A stretch of 33,921 nt of DNA, from assembly GCA_002435365.1 (NCBI GenBank), contig DJMM01000112.1, positions 8,095-42,015 of the forward strand. Direction: 5' to 3'. Numbering within the stretch: the stretch's first letter is position 1; each line of letters begins with the position of its first letter. This document shows positions 20,824 through 29,230 of the stretch, in pieces. Position numbers and translations under genes: made by a program. The notes under the pieces are model-generated. The model did no database searches and was not told the origin of the DNA. It saw only the letters and a program-made list of their open reading frames with translations. Source of the stretch: Ignavibacteriales bacterium UBA6490. GTDB taxonomy: Bacteria > Bacteroidota > Ignavibacteria > Ignavibacteriales > Ignavibacteriaceae.

Positions 20824-23649
20824 TTGGAAAAAGAAACTATAATAATTAAAGGCGCCAGGGAGCATAATCTAAAGGATATCGATGTCGAAATTCCCCGTGA
20901 AACACTAACAGTGATCACCGGATTATCCGGTTCGGGAAAATCCTCGCTGGCTTTTGATACAATTTATGCTGAAGGACAAAGAAGGTACATAGAATCTTTG
21001 TCGGCATATGCCAGGCAGTTTCTTGACATGCTTGAAAAGCCGGATGTGGATCTTATTGAAGGATTAAGCCCTGCAATTTCAATTGAACAGAAATCCACGT
21101 CGGGAAATCCAAGATCCACCGTAGGCACAGTAACAGAAATTTATGATTACCTCAGACTTCTGTATGCCCGTCTGGGAGTCCCCTACTGCTATAATTGCGG
21201 AAAACCCGTTGTTAAGCAAAGCACCAGCCAGATCATTGAATCGATAGCAAATAGCCTTGCCGGGAAAAAAGTAAGTATACTTGCTCCTGTTGTCAGGGGC
21301 AGGAAAGGCCATTACCGGGAATTGTTTGAGGAAATAATTTCTGATGGATTTACGAAAGTAAGGGTTGACGGGGAAATTATTCCCATTGAAAGGGGATTTC
21401 AGGTTGACAGGTATAAAGTTCACAATATTGAAATCCACATTGACCGGATGGCTATTAATGAGGCTAATAGTTACAGGCTTACTGAATCAGTAGATGTTGC
21501 ACTCAATTACGGTGACGGAATTCTGATTATCAATGACGGAACACAGGATTTTACCTACAGCAGACATCTTGCGTGTATCGATTGCGGCATAAATTACAGG
21601 GAACTTGCACCAAACTCTTTTTCTTTCAATTCGCCTTACGGCTCCTGTCCGGATTGTGAAGGACTTGGTGAAAAAAAAGAACTTGACCTTAAACTTATAA
21701 TTCCGGAATGGGACAAATCCATCAATGATGAAGCCCTCCTTCCGCTGGGAAAACCAAGACCGATATGGTTCTTTAACCAGCTTGAAGTAGCTTCCGCTAA
21801 ATATGGGTTCAGCTTCGATACAAAGCTTTCCTCGCTAAACGATGAACAGAAAAATATTCTTCTGTACGGCACAAAAGAAAAAATTTCTTTCACCTACTCA
21901 TACGGCGGAAGCAAACCGGCTACCTATATGCATAAGTTTGCCGGCCTGATAAATTATCTTAAAAATTATTATGCAACCACTACTTCCAGCAATATCAGGG
22001 ATTGGGTGGAATCTTATATGACTACAGTGGTCTGTCCATCCTGCGGAGGCGGTAGATTGAAGAAGGAATCACTGGCTATAAAGTTTGAAGGGAAAAATAT
22101 CAGTGAGATCACAGCTCTTTCAATCCTGAAGGCAGATAAATTCTTCAAGAATGTTAAACTTTCCGGCAACAGTGCAATAATTGCAAAACCGATTCTTAAA
22201 GAAATAATGGAGAGGCTGAAATTTCTTCTGAATGTCGGACTTGATTATCTGACCTTAAACAGATCGGCCAGGACTTTATCCGGTGGTGAATCCCAGAGAA
22301 TAAGGCTGGCAACGCAAATCGGAACTCAGCTTGCCGGGGTGCTTTATGTGCTCGATGAACCGAGCATCGGTCTGCATCAGAGCGATAATATTAAATTGAT
22401 AAGCTCGCTGAAGAACCTCCGGGATCTGGGTAATACCGTAATTGTTGTTGAACACGACAGGGAAACAATCGAGAGTGCCGATTATATTGTCGATCTTGGT
22501 CCCGGTGCCGGTGAACGAGGCGGCAGGGTTATTTTATCAGATACCGCCGAAAATCTTCTTGGTTCCGGGGACGGCAAGGATTCTTTAACCTTGTCATATC
22601 TGAGGGAAGAAAAGAAGATAAAAATTCCGGAGACCCGCCGGACTGCTAACGGAAAGAATATTATTCTGACCGGTGCGTCGGGAAATAACCTGAGAAAAAT
22701 CAATTTGACAATTCCGCTTGGATTGTTTACATGTATTACAGGAGTAAGCGGTTCTGGCAAATCGACTTTAATTAATGAAACCCTTGTAAAAATCCTGATG
22801 GCGGATATCTATAAATCCAAATCTGTCCCGCTTCCGTACAAGGATATTAAGGGACTGGAGCATATTGATAAGGTTATCGAAATTGACCAGTCGCCCATAG
22901 GCAGAACACCCAGATCAAATCCTGCTACATATACTGGCCTTTTTACATTTATAAGGGATCTTTATGCCCAGCTTCCGGAATCAAAGATGCGCGGTTACGC
23001 CACCGGCAGATTCAGTTTTAATGTTTCCGGCGGCAGGTGTGAGGAATGCGGCGGTGATGGATTAAGAAAAATTGAAATGAATTTTCTGCCTGATGTTTAT
23101 GTGGAGTGTGAATCCTGCCGGGGCAAAAGATATAACAGCGAAACTCTTGAAGTTTTATTTAAAACCAAGTCGATCTCCGATGTGCTGGATATGACGGTTG
23201 ACATCGCTCTGCAGTTTTTTGAAGAGCATCCGAGAATTAAACGAAAACTGAAGGCTCTGCACGATGTAGGTCTTGGCTATATTACCCTGGGTCAGCAGGC
23301 AACAACTCTTTCCGGCGGAGAGGCGCAGCGGGTAAAACTTGCTGCCGAACTGAGCAAGGTGAGTACAGGGAAAACAGTTTATATTCTTGATGAACCTACT
23401 ACAGGACTGCATTTTGAGGATGTAAACATTCTTCTGTCTGTCCTGAATAAGCTTGTGGAAAAGGGGAATACGGTTATAGTTGTTGAGCATAATCTTGATG
23501 TAATAAAAACAGCCGACTGGATTATTGATCTTGGACCGGGCGGTGGTGATAAAGGCGGAAAAATAGTTGCCGAAGGCACTCCCGAACAAATTGCAGGTTT
23601 CAGGGGAAGTATTACGGGTAAATTTCTTAAAAAACTTTTAAAGAACTGA
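20824..23649 (+). CDS. uvrA: Excinuclease ABC subunit A
   Basis: A 941-residue DNA-damage sensor of nucleotide excision repair and a partner of UvrB. It has two ABC ATPase halves: Walker A G-L-S-G-S-G-K-S-S (33-41) and G-V-S-G-S-G-K-S-T; signatures L-S-G-G-E-S-Q-R and L-S-G-G-E-A-Q-R; Walker B L-Y-V-L-D-E-P-S and V-Y-I-L-D-E-P-T. Zinc modules are visible as C-I-D-C...C-P-D-C and C-E-E-C...C-E-S-C. Length is normal. The start appears to be TTG at 20824: the upstream frame is open to a TAA at 20773 but contains no ATG, GTG or TTG, and the protein then begins just before the first conserved strand (I-I-I-K-G-A-R-E-H-N-L). No clear Shine-Dalgarno precedes it. Confidence 0.97.
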   Translation: MEKETIIIKGAREHNLKDIDVEIPRETLTVITGLSGSGKSSLAFDTIYAEGQRRYIESLSAYARQFLDMLEKPDVDLIEGLSPAISIEQKSTSGNPRSTVGTVTEIYDYLRLLYARLGVPYCYNCGKPVVKQSTSQIIESIANSLAGKKVSILAPVVRGRKGHYRELFEEIISDGFTKVRVDGEIIPIERGFQVDRYKVHNIEIHIDRMAINEANSYRLTESVDVALNYGDGILIINDGTQDFTYSRHLACIDCGINYRELAPNSFSFNSPYGSCPDCEGLGEKKELDLKLIIPEWDKSINDEALLPLGKPRPIWFFNQLEVASAKYGFSFDTKLSSLNDEQKNILLYGTKEKISFTYSYGGSKPATYMHKFAGLINYLKNYYATTTSSNIRDWVESYMTTVVCPSCGGGRLKKESLAIKFEGKNISEITALSILKADKFFKNVKLSGNSAIIAKPILKEIMERLKFLLNVGLDYLTLNRSARTLSGGESQRIRLATQIGTQLAGVLYVLDEPSIGLHQSDNIKLISSLKNLRDLGNTVIVVEHDRETIESADYIVDLGPGAGERGGRVILSDTAENLLGSGDGKDSLTLSYLREEKKIKIPETRRTANGKNIILTGASGNNLRKINLTIPLGLFTCITGVSGSGKSTLINETLVKILMADIYKSKSVPLPYKDIKGLEHIDKVIEIDQSPIGRTPRSNPATYTGLFTFIRDLYAQLPESKMRGYATGRFSFNVSGGRCEECGGDGLRKIEMNFLPDVYVECESCRGKRYNSETLEVLFKTKSISDVLDMTVDIALQFFEEHPRIKRKLKALHDVGLGYITLGQQATTLSGGEAQRVKLAAELSKVSTGKTVYILDEPTTGLHFEDVNILLSVLNKLVEKGNTVIVVEHNLDVIKTADWIIDLGPGGGDKGGKIVAEGTPEQIAGFRGSITGKFLKKLLKN

Positions 23650-23666
23650 GCAATTCAAAACACTTA

Positions 23667-24491
23667 TTATTTTATTGACACCGGGTCCCATGCCACCCTG
23701 TAACCCTCATTTAAAGAATCAAGTTTAATCATATCAGCAGGAGAAATTGAAAAATCGAAGATATCGGCATTCTCAATTATCCTGGATTTATGTGCAGACT
23801 TTGGAATTACAATTAACTTATGTTCAAGCGACCATCTGAGCAGTATTTGCGCTGTAGTTTTATGATATGTGCCTGATAAATCTTTAAGTACGGGATGATC
23901 AAGCTTATGTCCTCTTAATAAAGGTGTATATGCTTCAATGGCAATCCCCTTCTTTTCGCAGTAGTTATAAAGCTCTTTCTGGTACAGAAAGGGATTAAAT
24001 TCAACCTGGTTTACGGCGGGAATTATTCTGCAGTTTTCAAGCAGTTCATCAAGATGGCGTTCGGTGAAATTGCTTACACCTATAGCGCGGCATCTTCCTC
24101 CTGCGGCAATCTTTTCCATGGCTTTCCATGATTCCAGCCTTTTAAGAGTAACCGGCCAGTGGATCAGGTAAAGATCCACAGTATCCAGTTTTAGATGGTC
24201 CAGGCTGAGATTAAAAGCTTCAAGTGCAGAATCATAACCCTGATCCTCGTTCCAGAGCTTTGTTGTAATGAAAACCTCATTTCTGGGAATTCCGCTTTCG
24301 CGCAAGGCTTCGCCGATCTCCTTTTCATTGCCGTATGCAGCGGCAGTGTCAATATGTCTGTAACCCGCTTCAAGTGCGTTCAGAACTGCCTCCTTTGCAG
24401 CACGGTTCCTTAACTGATAAGTACCGAAACCGAAATATGGAATTTCGACTCCGTTATTCAGTTTTCTTTTATCTGAGATGGTTATCTGCAT
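23667..24491 (-). CDS. Aldo/keto reductase
   Basis: A 274-residue NADPH-dependent TIM-barrel oxidoreductase. The catalytic tetrad is visible: Asp and Tyr in H-I-D-T-A-A-A-Y-G-N, Lys in T-T-K-L-W, and His in Y-L-I-H-W-P. The cofactor-binding I-P-K-S-A-H-K-S-R-I motif is near the C-terminus, and G-V-S-N-F and N-Q-V-E-F-N-P are conserved barrel motifs. It resembles the 2,5-diketo-gluconate reductase group, a broad-specificity clade, so the physiological aldehyde is unknown. GGAAAA precedes the ATG. It lies 63 bases downstream of the TauE-like gene on the same strand and converges with uvrA, with 17 bases between stops. Confidence 0.93.
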   Translation of the reverse strand: MQITISDKRKLNNGVEIPYFGFGTYQLRNRAAKEAVLNALEAGYRHIDTAAAYGNEKEIGEALRESGIPRNEVFITTKLWNEDQGYDSALEAFNLSLDHLKLDTVDLYLIHWPVTLKRLESWKAMEKIAAGGRCRAIGVSNFTERHLDELLENCRIIPAVNQVEFNPFLYQKELYNYCEKKGIAIEAYTPLLRGHKLDHPVLKDLSGTYHKTTAQILLRWSLEHKLIVIPKSAHKSRIIENADIFDFSISPADMIKLDSLNEGYRVAWDPVSIK

Positions 24492-24554
24492 TTTTCCGGT
24501 AAATTATTTTTTAAATTTAAATTTTTTCTGATAAAGTACAATTCAGAAGATTCA

Positions 24555-25301
24555 CTAAAATATATCGAGCAGCTTCACTGCCATCAGCATAATGGCAATT
24601 ATCAGAAATGTTTTAATGAAATCCTCACCTTTTTTAATCTGTACTTTTGCTGAAAACCAGGCACCCAGTGCATTTCCGGCAGCGAGACTAAAACCGTATC
24701 CCCAGTGAATATTGTCTGTTACTATAAAAACTATGAATGCCGGTACCGTACTTATCAGGACAATAAACACTTTATGCATATTTACCCTGATAAGATTAAC
24801 CTTCAGCAGTCCGCGTAATGCAGCCATCAGAAGAAAGCCGATACCAACCTGGATAAAACCTCCGTAGAAACCAATGAAAAACATTGAGATATGAGCAGCT
24901 ACGGGAATATGCTTTGTTTCAATATCTGGGAATTTGCTTTTACTCTTTGGTATAATCATCATAATAATTATACCGATCATAATAACACCGAGGATTTTAT
25001 TGAAGAGATCGTTACTGAGGTGTGTTGAAATAATTGCGCCTGCAATTGAACCTGGCAATGTTGCCAGGGCAAGCTTAAAACTGACAGCCGTTTCAAGGTA
25101 TTTTTCCTTCTTGAACGAATAAACTGCAGATACATTCTGCAAAAGAACTCCGATCCTGTTTGTTCCGTTTGCAACTGATGAATCCAGTCCGAGAAAAATA
25201 AGGGCAGGCAGTGTTAATGATGAGCCTCCCCCGGCAAGAACATTTACAAATCCAGCTGCAGTTCCTGCGGCAAAAAGTATTAAGATCGAAAATAATTCCA
25301 A
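24555..25301 (-). CDS. TauE/SafE-family membrane transporter
   Basis: A 248-residue polytopic membrane protein with about seven or eight helices. The family hallmark G-T-A-A-G-F-V-N-V-L-A-G-G-G-S near the N-terminus has its counterpart in the second half (G-F-Y-G-G-F-I-Q-V-G-I-G). TauE/SafE proteins export sulfite, sulfoacetate or related organic anions; the substrate here is not predictable. The start is a TTG at 25301 with AAAGG six bases upstream. The only nearby ATG in that frame is followed three codons later by a stop. The gene lies 18 bases after the rnz-like gene, so the two are probably co-transcribed. Confidence 0.88.
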   Translation of the reverse strand: MELFSILILFAAGTAAGFVNVLAGGGSSLTLPALIFLGLDSSVANGTNRIGVLLQNVSAVYSFKKEKYLETAVSFKLALATLPGSIAGAIISTHLSNDLFNKILGVIMIGIIIMMIIPKSKSKFPDIETKHIPVAAHISMFFIGFYGGFIQVGIGFLLMAALRGLLKVNLIRVNMHKVFIVLISTVPAFIVFIVTDNIHWGYGFSLAAGNALGAWFSAKVQIKKGEDFIKTFLIIAIMLMAVKLLDIF

Positions 25302-25319
25302 CTTACGCCTTTAGCATGT

Positions 25320-26318
25320 TTAAATTTTCCACTCCGGCGGATAATATGTTTTCGGAAATACTACTCTCGCTTCATCAAGCATAGCCAGGAAATCATCACC
25401 CCTGTAGCGGTCCGACACATGAAACAGTATCAGCTTATCTGCTTCCGCATCCGCCGCTATTTTTCCTGCCTGGCTGCCGGTGATGTGAAAATTCTGTTCC
25501 GCAAGGTGTTTCTCATCCTCCAGATACTGGCTTTCGCAGACAATTGTATCGCAGTTCTTAATGATTTTTACTGCTTCTTCAGCTTGTCCGTCAAAAACAA
25601 AATCTGTCATATATGCCAGGGAATCGCCTTCTTTTTTTCTTAAAAGAAGTTCTTTAAGATAAAGAACCGAGTAGCTTCTTCCGCCGGTATATATGATTTC
25701 ATTAATATCCGAGTTTTCATCTTTTACTTTTTGAAGCCATTCTCCTGCAGTAATTCCAAGCTGTGCCAGTAAATCCTTATCTATATTATAAGTTTCTTTT
25801 TCTTTTATCAGGTATCCGGCTGAACTGATAGAGTGATTCAGGAAAAACATTTTAATCCCGAAATCCTGGGTGAGTAATATAAATTCATCCCGCTTTGCTG
25901 ATGCAGAAGATGATATTTTTGAGAACGAATCGGATGCTTTAATCACCGATGTTTTCACTTCACCATTTTCGAATTCGTTAATTATCCATTCCCCCTTAAG
26001 ATCCGAAACCAGGTTCCATGTAAACCCGTTTAAGCGATTGAAGATGATTTTCGTAATGCCGGGGGGACCATATATTACCACCGGCTTTTCCCTGTCGTAA
26101 ATCCTCCTGAACAGGTAATCAAACCCCGCTACATGGTCAATATGGCAATGAGAGAAGAAAATGTAATCGATCGATTTAATTTCACTCTGGTCAAGTGAAG
26201 CAAGCACGGATTCCCCGCAGTCGAACAGGAGTCTGTAAAATCTTTTACCGCTGTTTATTTTAATATATAATGCATTATCCCTGCCCGGTTTTCCAAGTAT
26301 GTTATATAAGATGCTCAT
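25320..26318 (-). CDS. Ribonuclease Z-like metallo-beta-lactamase-fold hydrolase
   Basis: A 332-residue MBL-fold protein of the RNase Z type, which cleaves the 3' trailer from tRNA precursors. The zinc-binding H-x-H-x-D-H is in F-S-H-C-H-I-D-H-V-A-G (about 56-66). The RNase Z-type motif L-N-H-S-I-S-S-A-G-Y is in the middle, an acidic V-C-E-S-Q-Y-L follows, and the final L-F-H-V-S-D-R-Y provides the last His. The family motif normally reads H-x-H-G-D-H; here the Gly is Ile, so the substrate could differ from canonical tRNA 3' ends. It heads the minus-strand run into the TauE-like and aldo/keto reductase genes. Confidence 0.8.
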   Translation of the reverse strand: MSILYNILGKPGRDNALYIKINSGKRFYRLLFDCGESVLASLDQSEIKSIDYIFFSHCHIDHVAGFDYLFRRIYDREKPVVIYGPPGITKIIFNRLNGFTWNLVSDLKGEWIINEFENGEVKTSVIKASDSFSKISSSASAKRDEFILLTQDFGIKMFFLNHSISSAGYLIKEKETYNIDKDLLAQLGITAGEWLQKVKDENSDINEIIYTGGRSYSVLYLKELLLRKKEGDSLAYMTDFVFDGQAEEAVKIIKNCDTIVCESQYLEDEKHLAEQNFHITGSQAGKIAADAEADKLILFHVSDRYRGDDFLAMLDEARVVFPKTYYPPEWKI

Positions 26319-26643
26319 ATCAGTTTATTACTGTTGAAAAAAACGGAAAATCCATTAACCAATATGCCATGTGCAGTATAATATCTTTTAAACTCTTTAT
26401 TTCATCATGCTCATTTTTCATGCTTATCATTGAAACAAGCAGAAAGAGGGCTGATTTTTATATTAAACACTAAACAATTAAATCTTATTATTTAAAGATA
26501 TGGAAAAACCCCCATAACAGGCCATTGTTTTTTTTGTAAATTTTATAATGATTATTAGAAGTGGTAATTTTCTGTCATATCCTTAAGCGGATATTTAATT
26601 CGGGGGAAACGGTAAATTTTAACAGAGAGAAACGGAAACTACC
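26319..26643. other. 325-base intergenic region between divergent rnz-like and opdB-like genes
   Basis: AT-rich promoter DNA for both directions with no coding frame. The only structured element I see is ATATCC/GGATAT around TTAAGC at 26577-26594, a short hairpin about 50 bases before the peptidase start. No convincing TAnnTTTG box was found. Confidence 0.6.
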
Positions 26644-28758
26644 ATGAAAAATTTGCTGCTGCCTGTATTTATTTCCATTATTCTTGCCGGAACAATTTTG
26701 CCGCAGGAAACAACATTACCTGTGCCTCCCAAGGCAAGGAAGGAAATGAAGGAATTAATTAATAACGGACATACCAGGATCGATAATTATTTCTGGCTCA
26801 ACCAGAGGGATAATCCGGAAGTGATAAAATATCTTGAAGATGAAAACAGCTATACTGAGACAGTCATCGGGCATACCAGGAAATTTCAGGAAAAATTATT
26901 TGACGAGATAGTCGGAAGAATAAAGCAGACCGATCAGTCCGTTCCCTATTTTGACAATGGATATTATTATTATTCAAAATATGAGAAAGGGAAGGAATAT
27001 CCTTTTTACTGCAGGAAAAAAGGAAGTCTTGAAAGTCCTGAAGAAATTATGCTTGATGTTAATGAAATGGCGGGAGGCTATAGTTATTACGCGGTAGGAG
27101 GACTTTCTGTAAGTCCCGATAATAAACTTCTTGCCTTCGGGGTTGATACCTTGAGCAGAAGGATCTATAATATCTATGTTAAAAATCTTGAAACTGGTAA
27201 GATTTACAGCGATTTACTGGAGAACACCAGCGGAAGTGCTGCCTGGGGAAATGATAACAAAACTTTTTTTTATACGGTGAAAGATGAATCGCTGAGACCG
27301 TATAAAGTTTTAAAGCATTCTCTCGGTGAAGACGCGGTAGCGGATAAGGAAATATTCCGGGAATCGGATGAAACATTCTACACCTTTGCATATAAAACCA
27401 AATCGGACAAGTATATTATGATCACCTCCCAAAGTACATTGTCTGGTGAATTCAGGTTTCTTGATGCAGATACCCCGGATGGGGAATTCAGAATCATACA
27501 GCCGCGCGAAAGGGATCTGGAGTATAATGTTGATCATTACGGTGATAAGTTTTACATAGTTACTAATTATGATGCAAAGAATTTCAGGCTGATGGAAGCA
27601 CCGGTAAATAATCCGTCAAAGGAGAACTGGAAAGAAATCATACCCCACCGGGATGATGTTCTGCTTGAAGGAATTGAGATCTTTAAAAATTTTCTGGTAG
27701 TCGATGAGAGAAAAAACGGACTTACGCAGCTCAGAATAATAAAGTGGAATGGTTCCGGTGAACACTACCTTGATTTCGGCGAAGCAGCGTACACGGCTTA
27801 TATTTCGGTAAATCCTGAGTTCGATACTGAAATTTTAAGGTTCGAATTTTCATCATTAACCACACCTAATTCAACATACGACTATAATATGTCCAGCCGT
27901 GAAAAAATCCTTCTGAAGCAGGACGAGGTTGTGGGCGGATATAATCCCTCCGAATATTATTCGGAAAGGCTGTATGCAGTTGCTGATGACGGGGTGAAAG
28001 TACCGATTTCAATTGTATATAAGAAAAGCTTGAAAAAAGATGACGGCAATCCGCTGCTGCTATACGGATACGGCTCATACGGAATTTCAACCGACGCTTC
28101 ATTCAGCTCGGTAAGATTGAGTCTTATCGACAGAGGATTTATTTATGCAATCGCTCATGTAAGAGGTGGTTCGGAGATGGGCCGCTGGTGGTATGAAGAC
28201 GGTAAACTTCTGAAGAAAAAAAATACTTTCACCGATTTTATAAACTGCGCTGAATTTCTAGTTAAGAATAATTATACAGGCACTGATAAAATGTTTGCAG
28301 CCGGCGGAAGCGCCGGGGGCCTGCTTGTCGGAGCTGTTGCAAATATGCGTCCGGATTTATTTAAAGGAGTGGTTGCAGCAGTACCATTTGTGGATGTGGT
28401 CACTACAATGCTTGACAGTTCGATTCCGCTCACCACCGGAGAATATGATGAATGGGGAAATCCGAATGAAAAAGAATATTATGATTATATGCTTTCATAC
28501 TCGCCGTACGACAATGTAGAAGCAAAAGATTATCCCGCAATTCTTGTTACTACAGGCCTTCATGATTCGCAGGTGCAGTACTGGGAGCCTGCCAAATGGG
28601 TCGCAAAACTGCGTGATATGAAAACCGATAATAATCCATTACTGCTTAGTACTCTGATGACTGCGGGCCATGGCGGCGCTTCAGGAAGATTCGAACGGTA
28701 CAGGATAAGTTCGCTGCAGTATGCCTTTATGCTGTATCTGCTGGGAATAGAAGAATAA
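26644..28758 (+). CDS. Oligopeptidase B-like S9A peptidase, exported
   Basis: A 704-residue serine peptidase. Residues 1-20 are a Sec signal peptide (L-P-V-F-I-S-I-I-L-A-G-T-I core). A seven-bladed beta-propeller gate occupies roughly 75-430. The alpha/beta-hydrolase domain carries S556 (G-G-S-A-G-G), D641 (G-L-H-D-S-Q-V) and H676 (A-G-H-G-G). The stretch Y-G-Y-G-S-Y-G-I-S with A-H-V-R-G-G-S-E-M-G-R and K-K-N-T-F-T-D-F-I is typical of oligopeptidase B, which cuts after Arg or Lys in short peptides, rather than prolyl oligopeptidase. A signal peptide implies a periplasmic site, whereas E. coli PtrB is cytoplasmic. An 11-bp perfect hairpin follows 24 bases after the stop. Confidence 0.9.
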   Translation: MKNLLLPVFISIILAGTILPQETTLPVPPKARKEMKELINNGHTRIDNYFWLNQRDNPEVIKYLEDENSYTETVIGHTRKFQEKLFDEIVGRIKQTDQSVPYFDNGYYYYSKYEKGKEYPFYCRKKGSLESPEEIMLDVNEMAGGYSYYAVGGLSVSPDNKLLAFGVDTLSRRIYNIYVKNLETGKIYSDLLENTSGSAAWGNDNKTFFYTVKDESLRPYKVLKHSLGEDAVADKEIFRESDETFYTFAYKTKSDKYIMITSQSTLSGEFRFLDADTPDGEFRIIQPRERDLEYNVDHYGDKFYIVTNYDAKNFRLMEAPVNNPSKENWKEIIPHRDDVLLEGIEIFKNFLVVDERKNGLTQLRIIKWNGSGEHYLDFGEAAYTAYISVNPEFDTEILRFEFSSLTTPNSTYDYNMSSREKILLKQDEVVGGYNPSEYYSERLYAVADDGVKVPISIVYKKSLKKDDGNPLLLYGYGSYGISTDASFSSVRLSLIDRGFIYAIAHVRGGSEMGRWWYEDGKLLKKKNTFTDFINCAEFLVKNNYTGTDKMFAAGGSAGGLLVGAVANMRPDLFKGVVAAVPFVDVVTTMLDSSIPLTTGEYDEWGNPNEKEYYDYMLSYSPYDNVEAKDYPAILVTTGLHDSQVQYWEPAKWVAKLRDMKTDNNPLLLSTLMTAGHGGASGRFERYRISSLQYAFMLYLLGIEE

Positions 28759-28782
28759 GCATTCAATATAAAATACTACGTA

Positions 28783-28811
28783 AAGTGTACTCTCTTTTGT
28801 AGAGTACACTT
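28783..28811 (+). terminator. Hairpin after the S9 peptidase gene, probable terminator without T-run
   Basis: AAGTGTACTCT (28783-28793) pairs perfectly with AGAGTACACTT (28801-28811) around a seven-base loop, 24 bases after the stop codon. The lack of a T-run on either side means it may stabilise the 3' end or act with another factor rather than terminate alone. Confidence 0.45.
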
Positions 28812-28954
28812 ACTTATACGAATATCCCCACTGCAATTAATAAATTAAGTAAATATATATTCCATTCAGACAGTTTTTTGCCATGATTCTGAAATTATTA
28901 TACGGTTTATTTTACTCTGATTGGTATTATAACCTGACTCTAATCCCATTCTAA

Positions 28955-29013
28955 CCCGGGTCTGATCTGATTCTATTCCCATTTTAATGAGGACAGATAC
29001 AGATCAGGCCGGG
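28955..29013. repeat. Interrupted inverted repeat upstream of the FG-GAP gene
   Basis: CCCGG (28955-28959) plus CTGATC (28962-28967) are repeated in inverse as GATCAG (29002-29007) plus CCGGG (29009-29013), giving 11 paired bases with a small internal loop and a 34-base spacer. It ends seven bases before a TAACTTTG box, a position suited to an operator or to a leader hairpin. Confidence 0.45.
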
Positions 29014-29020
29014 AAGTGTA

Positions 29021-29028
29021 TAACTTTG
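29021..29028 (+). promoter_or_regulatory. Possible Bacteroidota-type -7 box for the FG-GAP gene
   Basis: TAACTTTG matches TAnnTTTG exactly. No TTTG was seen at -33, and the leader to the ATG would be about 195 bases, so this is a weak call. Confidence 0.25.
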
Positions 29029-29220
29029 TGTACACATTATCATATAAATGAAATGTGTTTCAGGGAAAAATTTATGAATGGCTGCGTGATTCTGAGCAGT
29101 AAATTATATGAATTTCTTCAGATCTGTGGGGGGCAGAATATTGCAAAACTTAAAAAATTCAATTAACTTACCTGATAATGACAAAGTTCTATAATAAAAA
29201 AAATGCTTATTTCACTTTAC

Positions 29221-29226
29221 AGGAGG
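29221..29226 (+). promoter_or_regulatory. Strong Shine-Dalgarno for the FG-GAP gene
   Basis: AGGAGG lies four bases before the ATG at 29231. It is one of the strongest ribosome binding sites in the window, where most genes have weak ones, and suggests high translation of this surface protein. Confidence 0.7.
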
Positions 29227-29230
29227 ATAT

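Larger units (their letters stand above)
28759..29230. other. 472-base intergenic region with two inverted repeats
   Basis: Between the S9 peptidase and the FG-GAP gene lie a perfect hairpin (28783-28811), an interrupted inverted repeat (28955-29013), a TAnnTTTG-type box (29021-29028) and an AGGAGG ribosome binding site (29221-29226). A 59-codon cysteine-rich frame at 28987-29166 has no family resemblance and is treated as chance. Confidence 0.6.

Noticed and set aside
23155..23589. 144-codon minus-strand frame
   Set aside because: Antisense to the second ABC half of uvrA; no recognisable features.
28987..29166. A 59-codon plus-strand frame with five cysteines between opdB-like and FG-GAP genes
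   Set aside because: No Shine-Dalgarno, no signal or family resemblance, and it overlaps the inverted repeat and putative promoter box; treated as chance.
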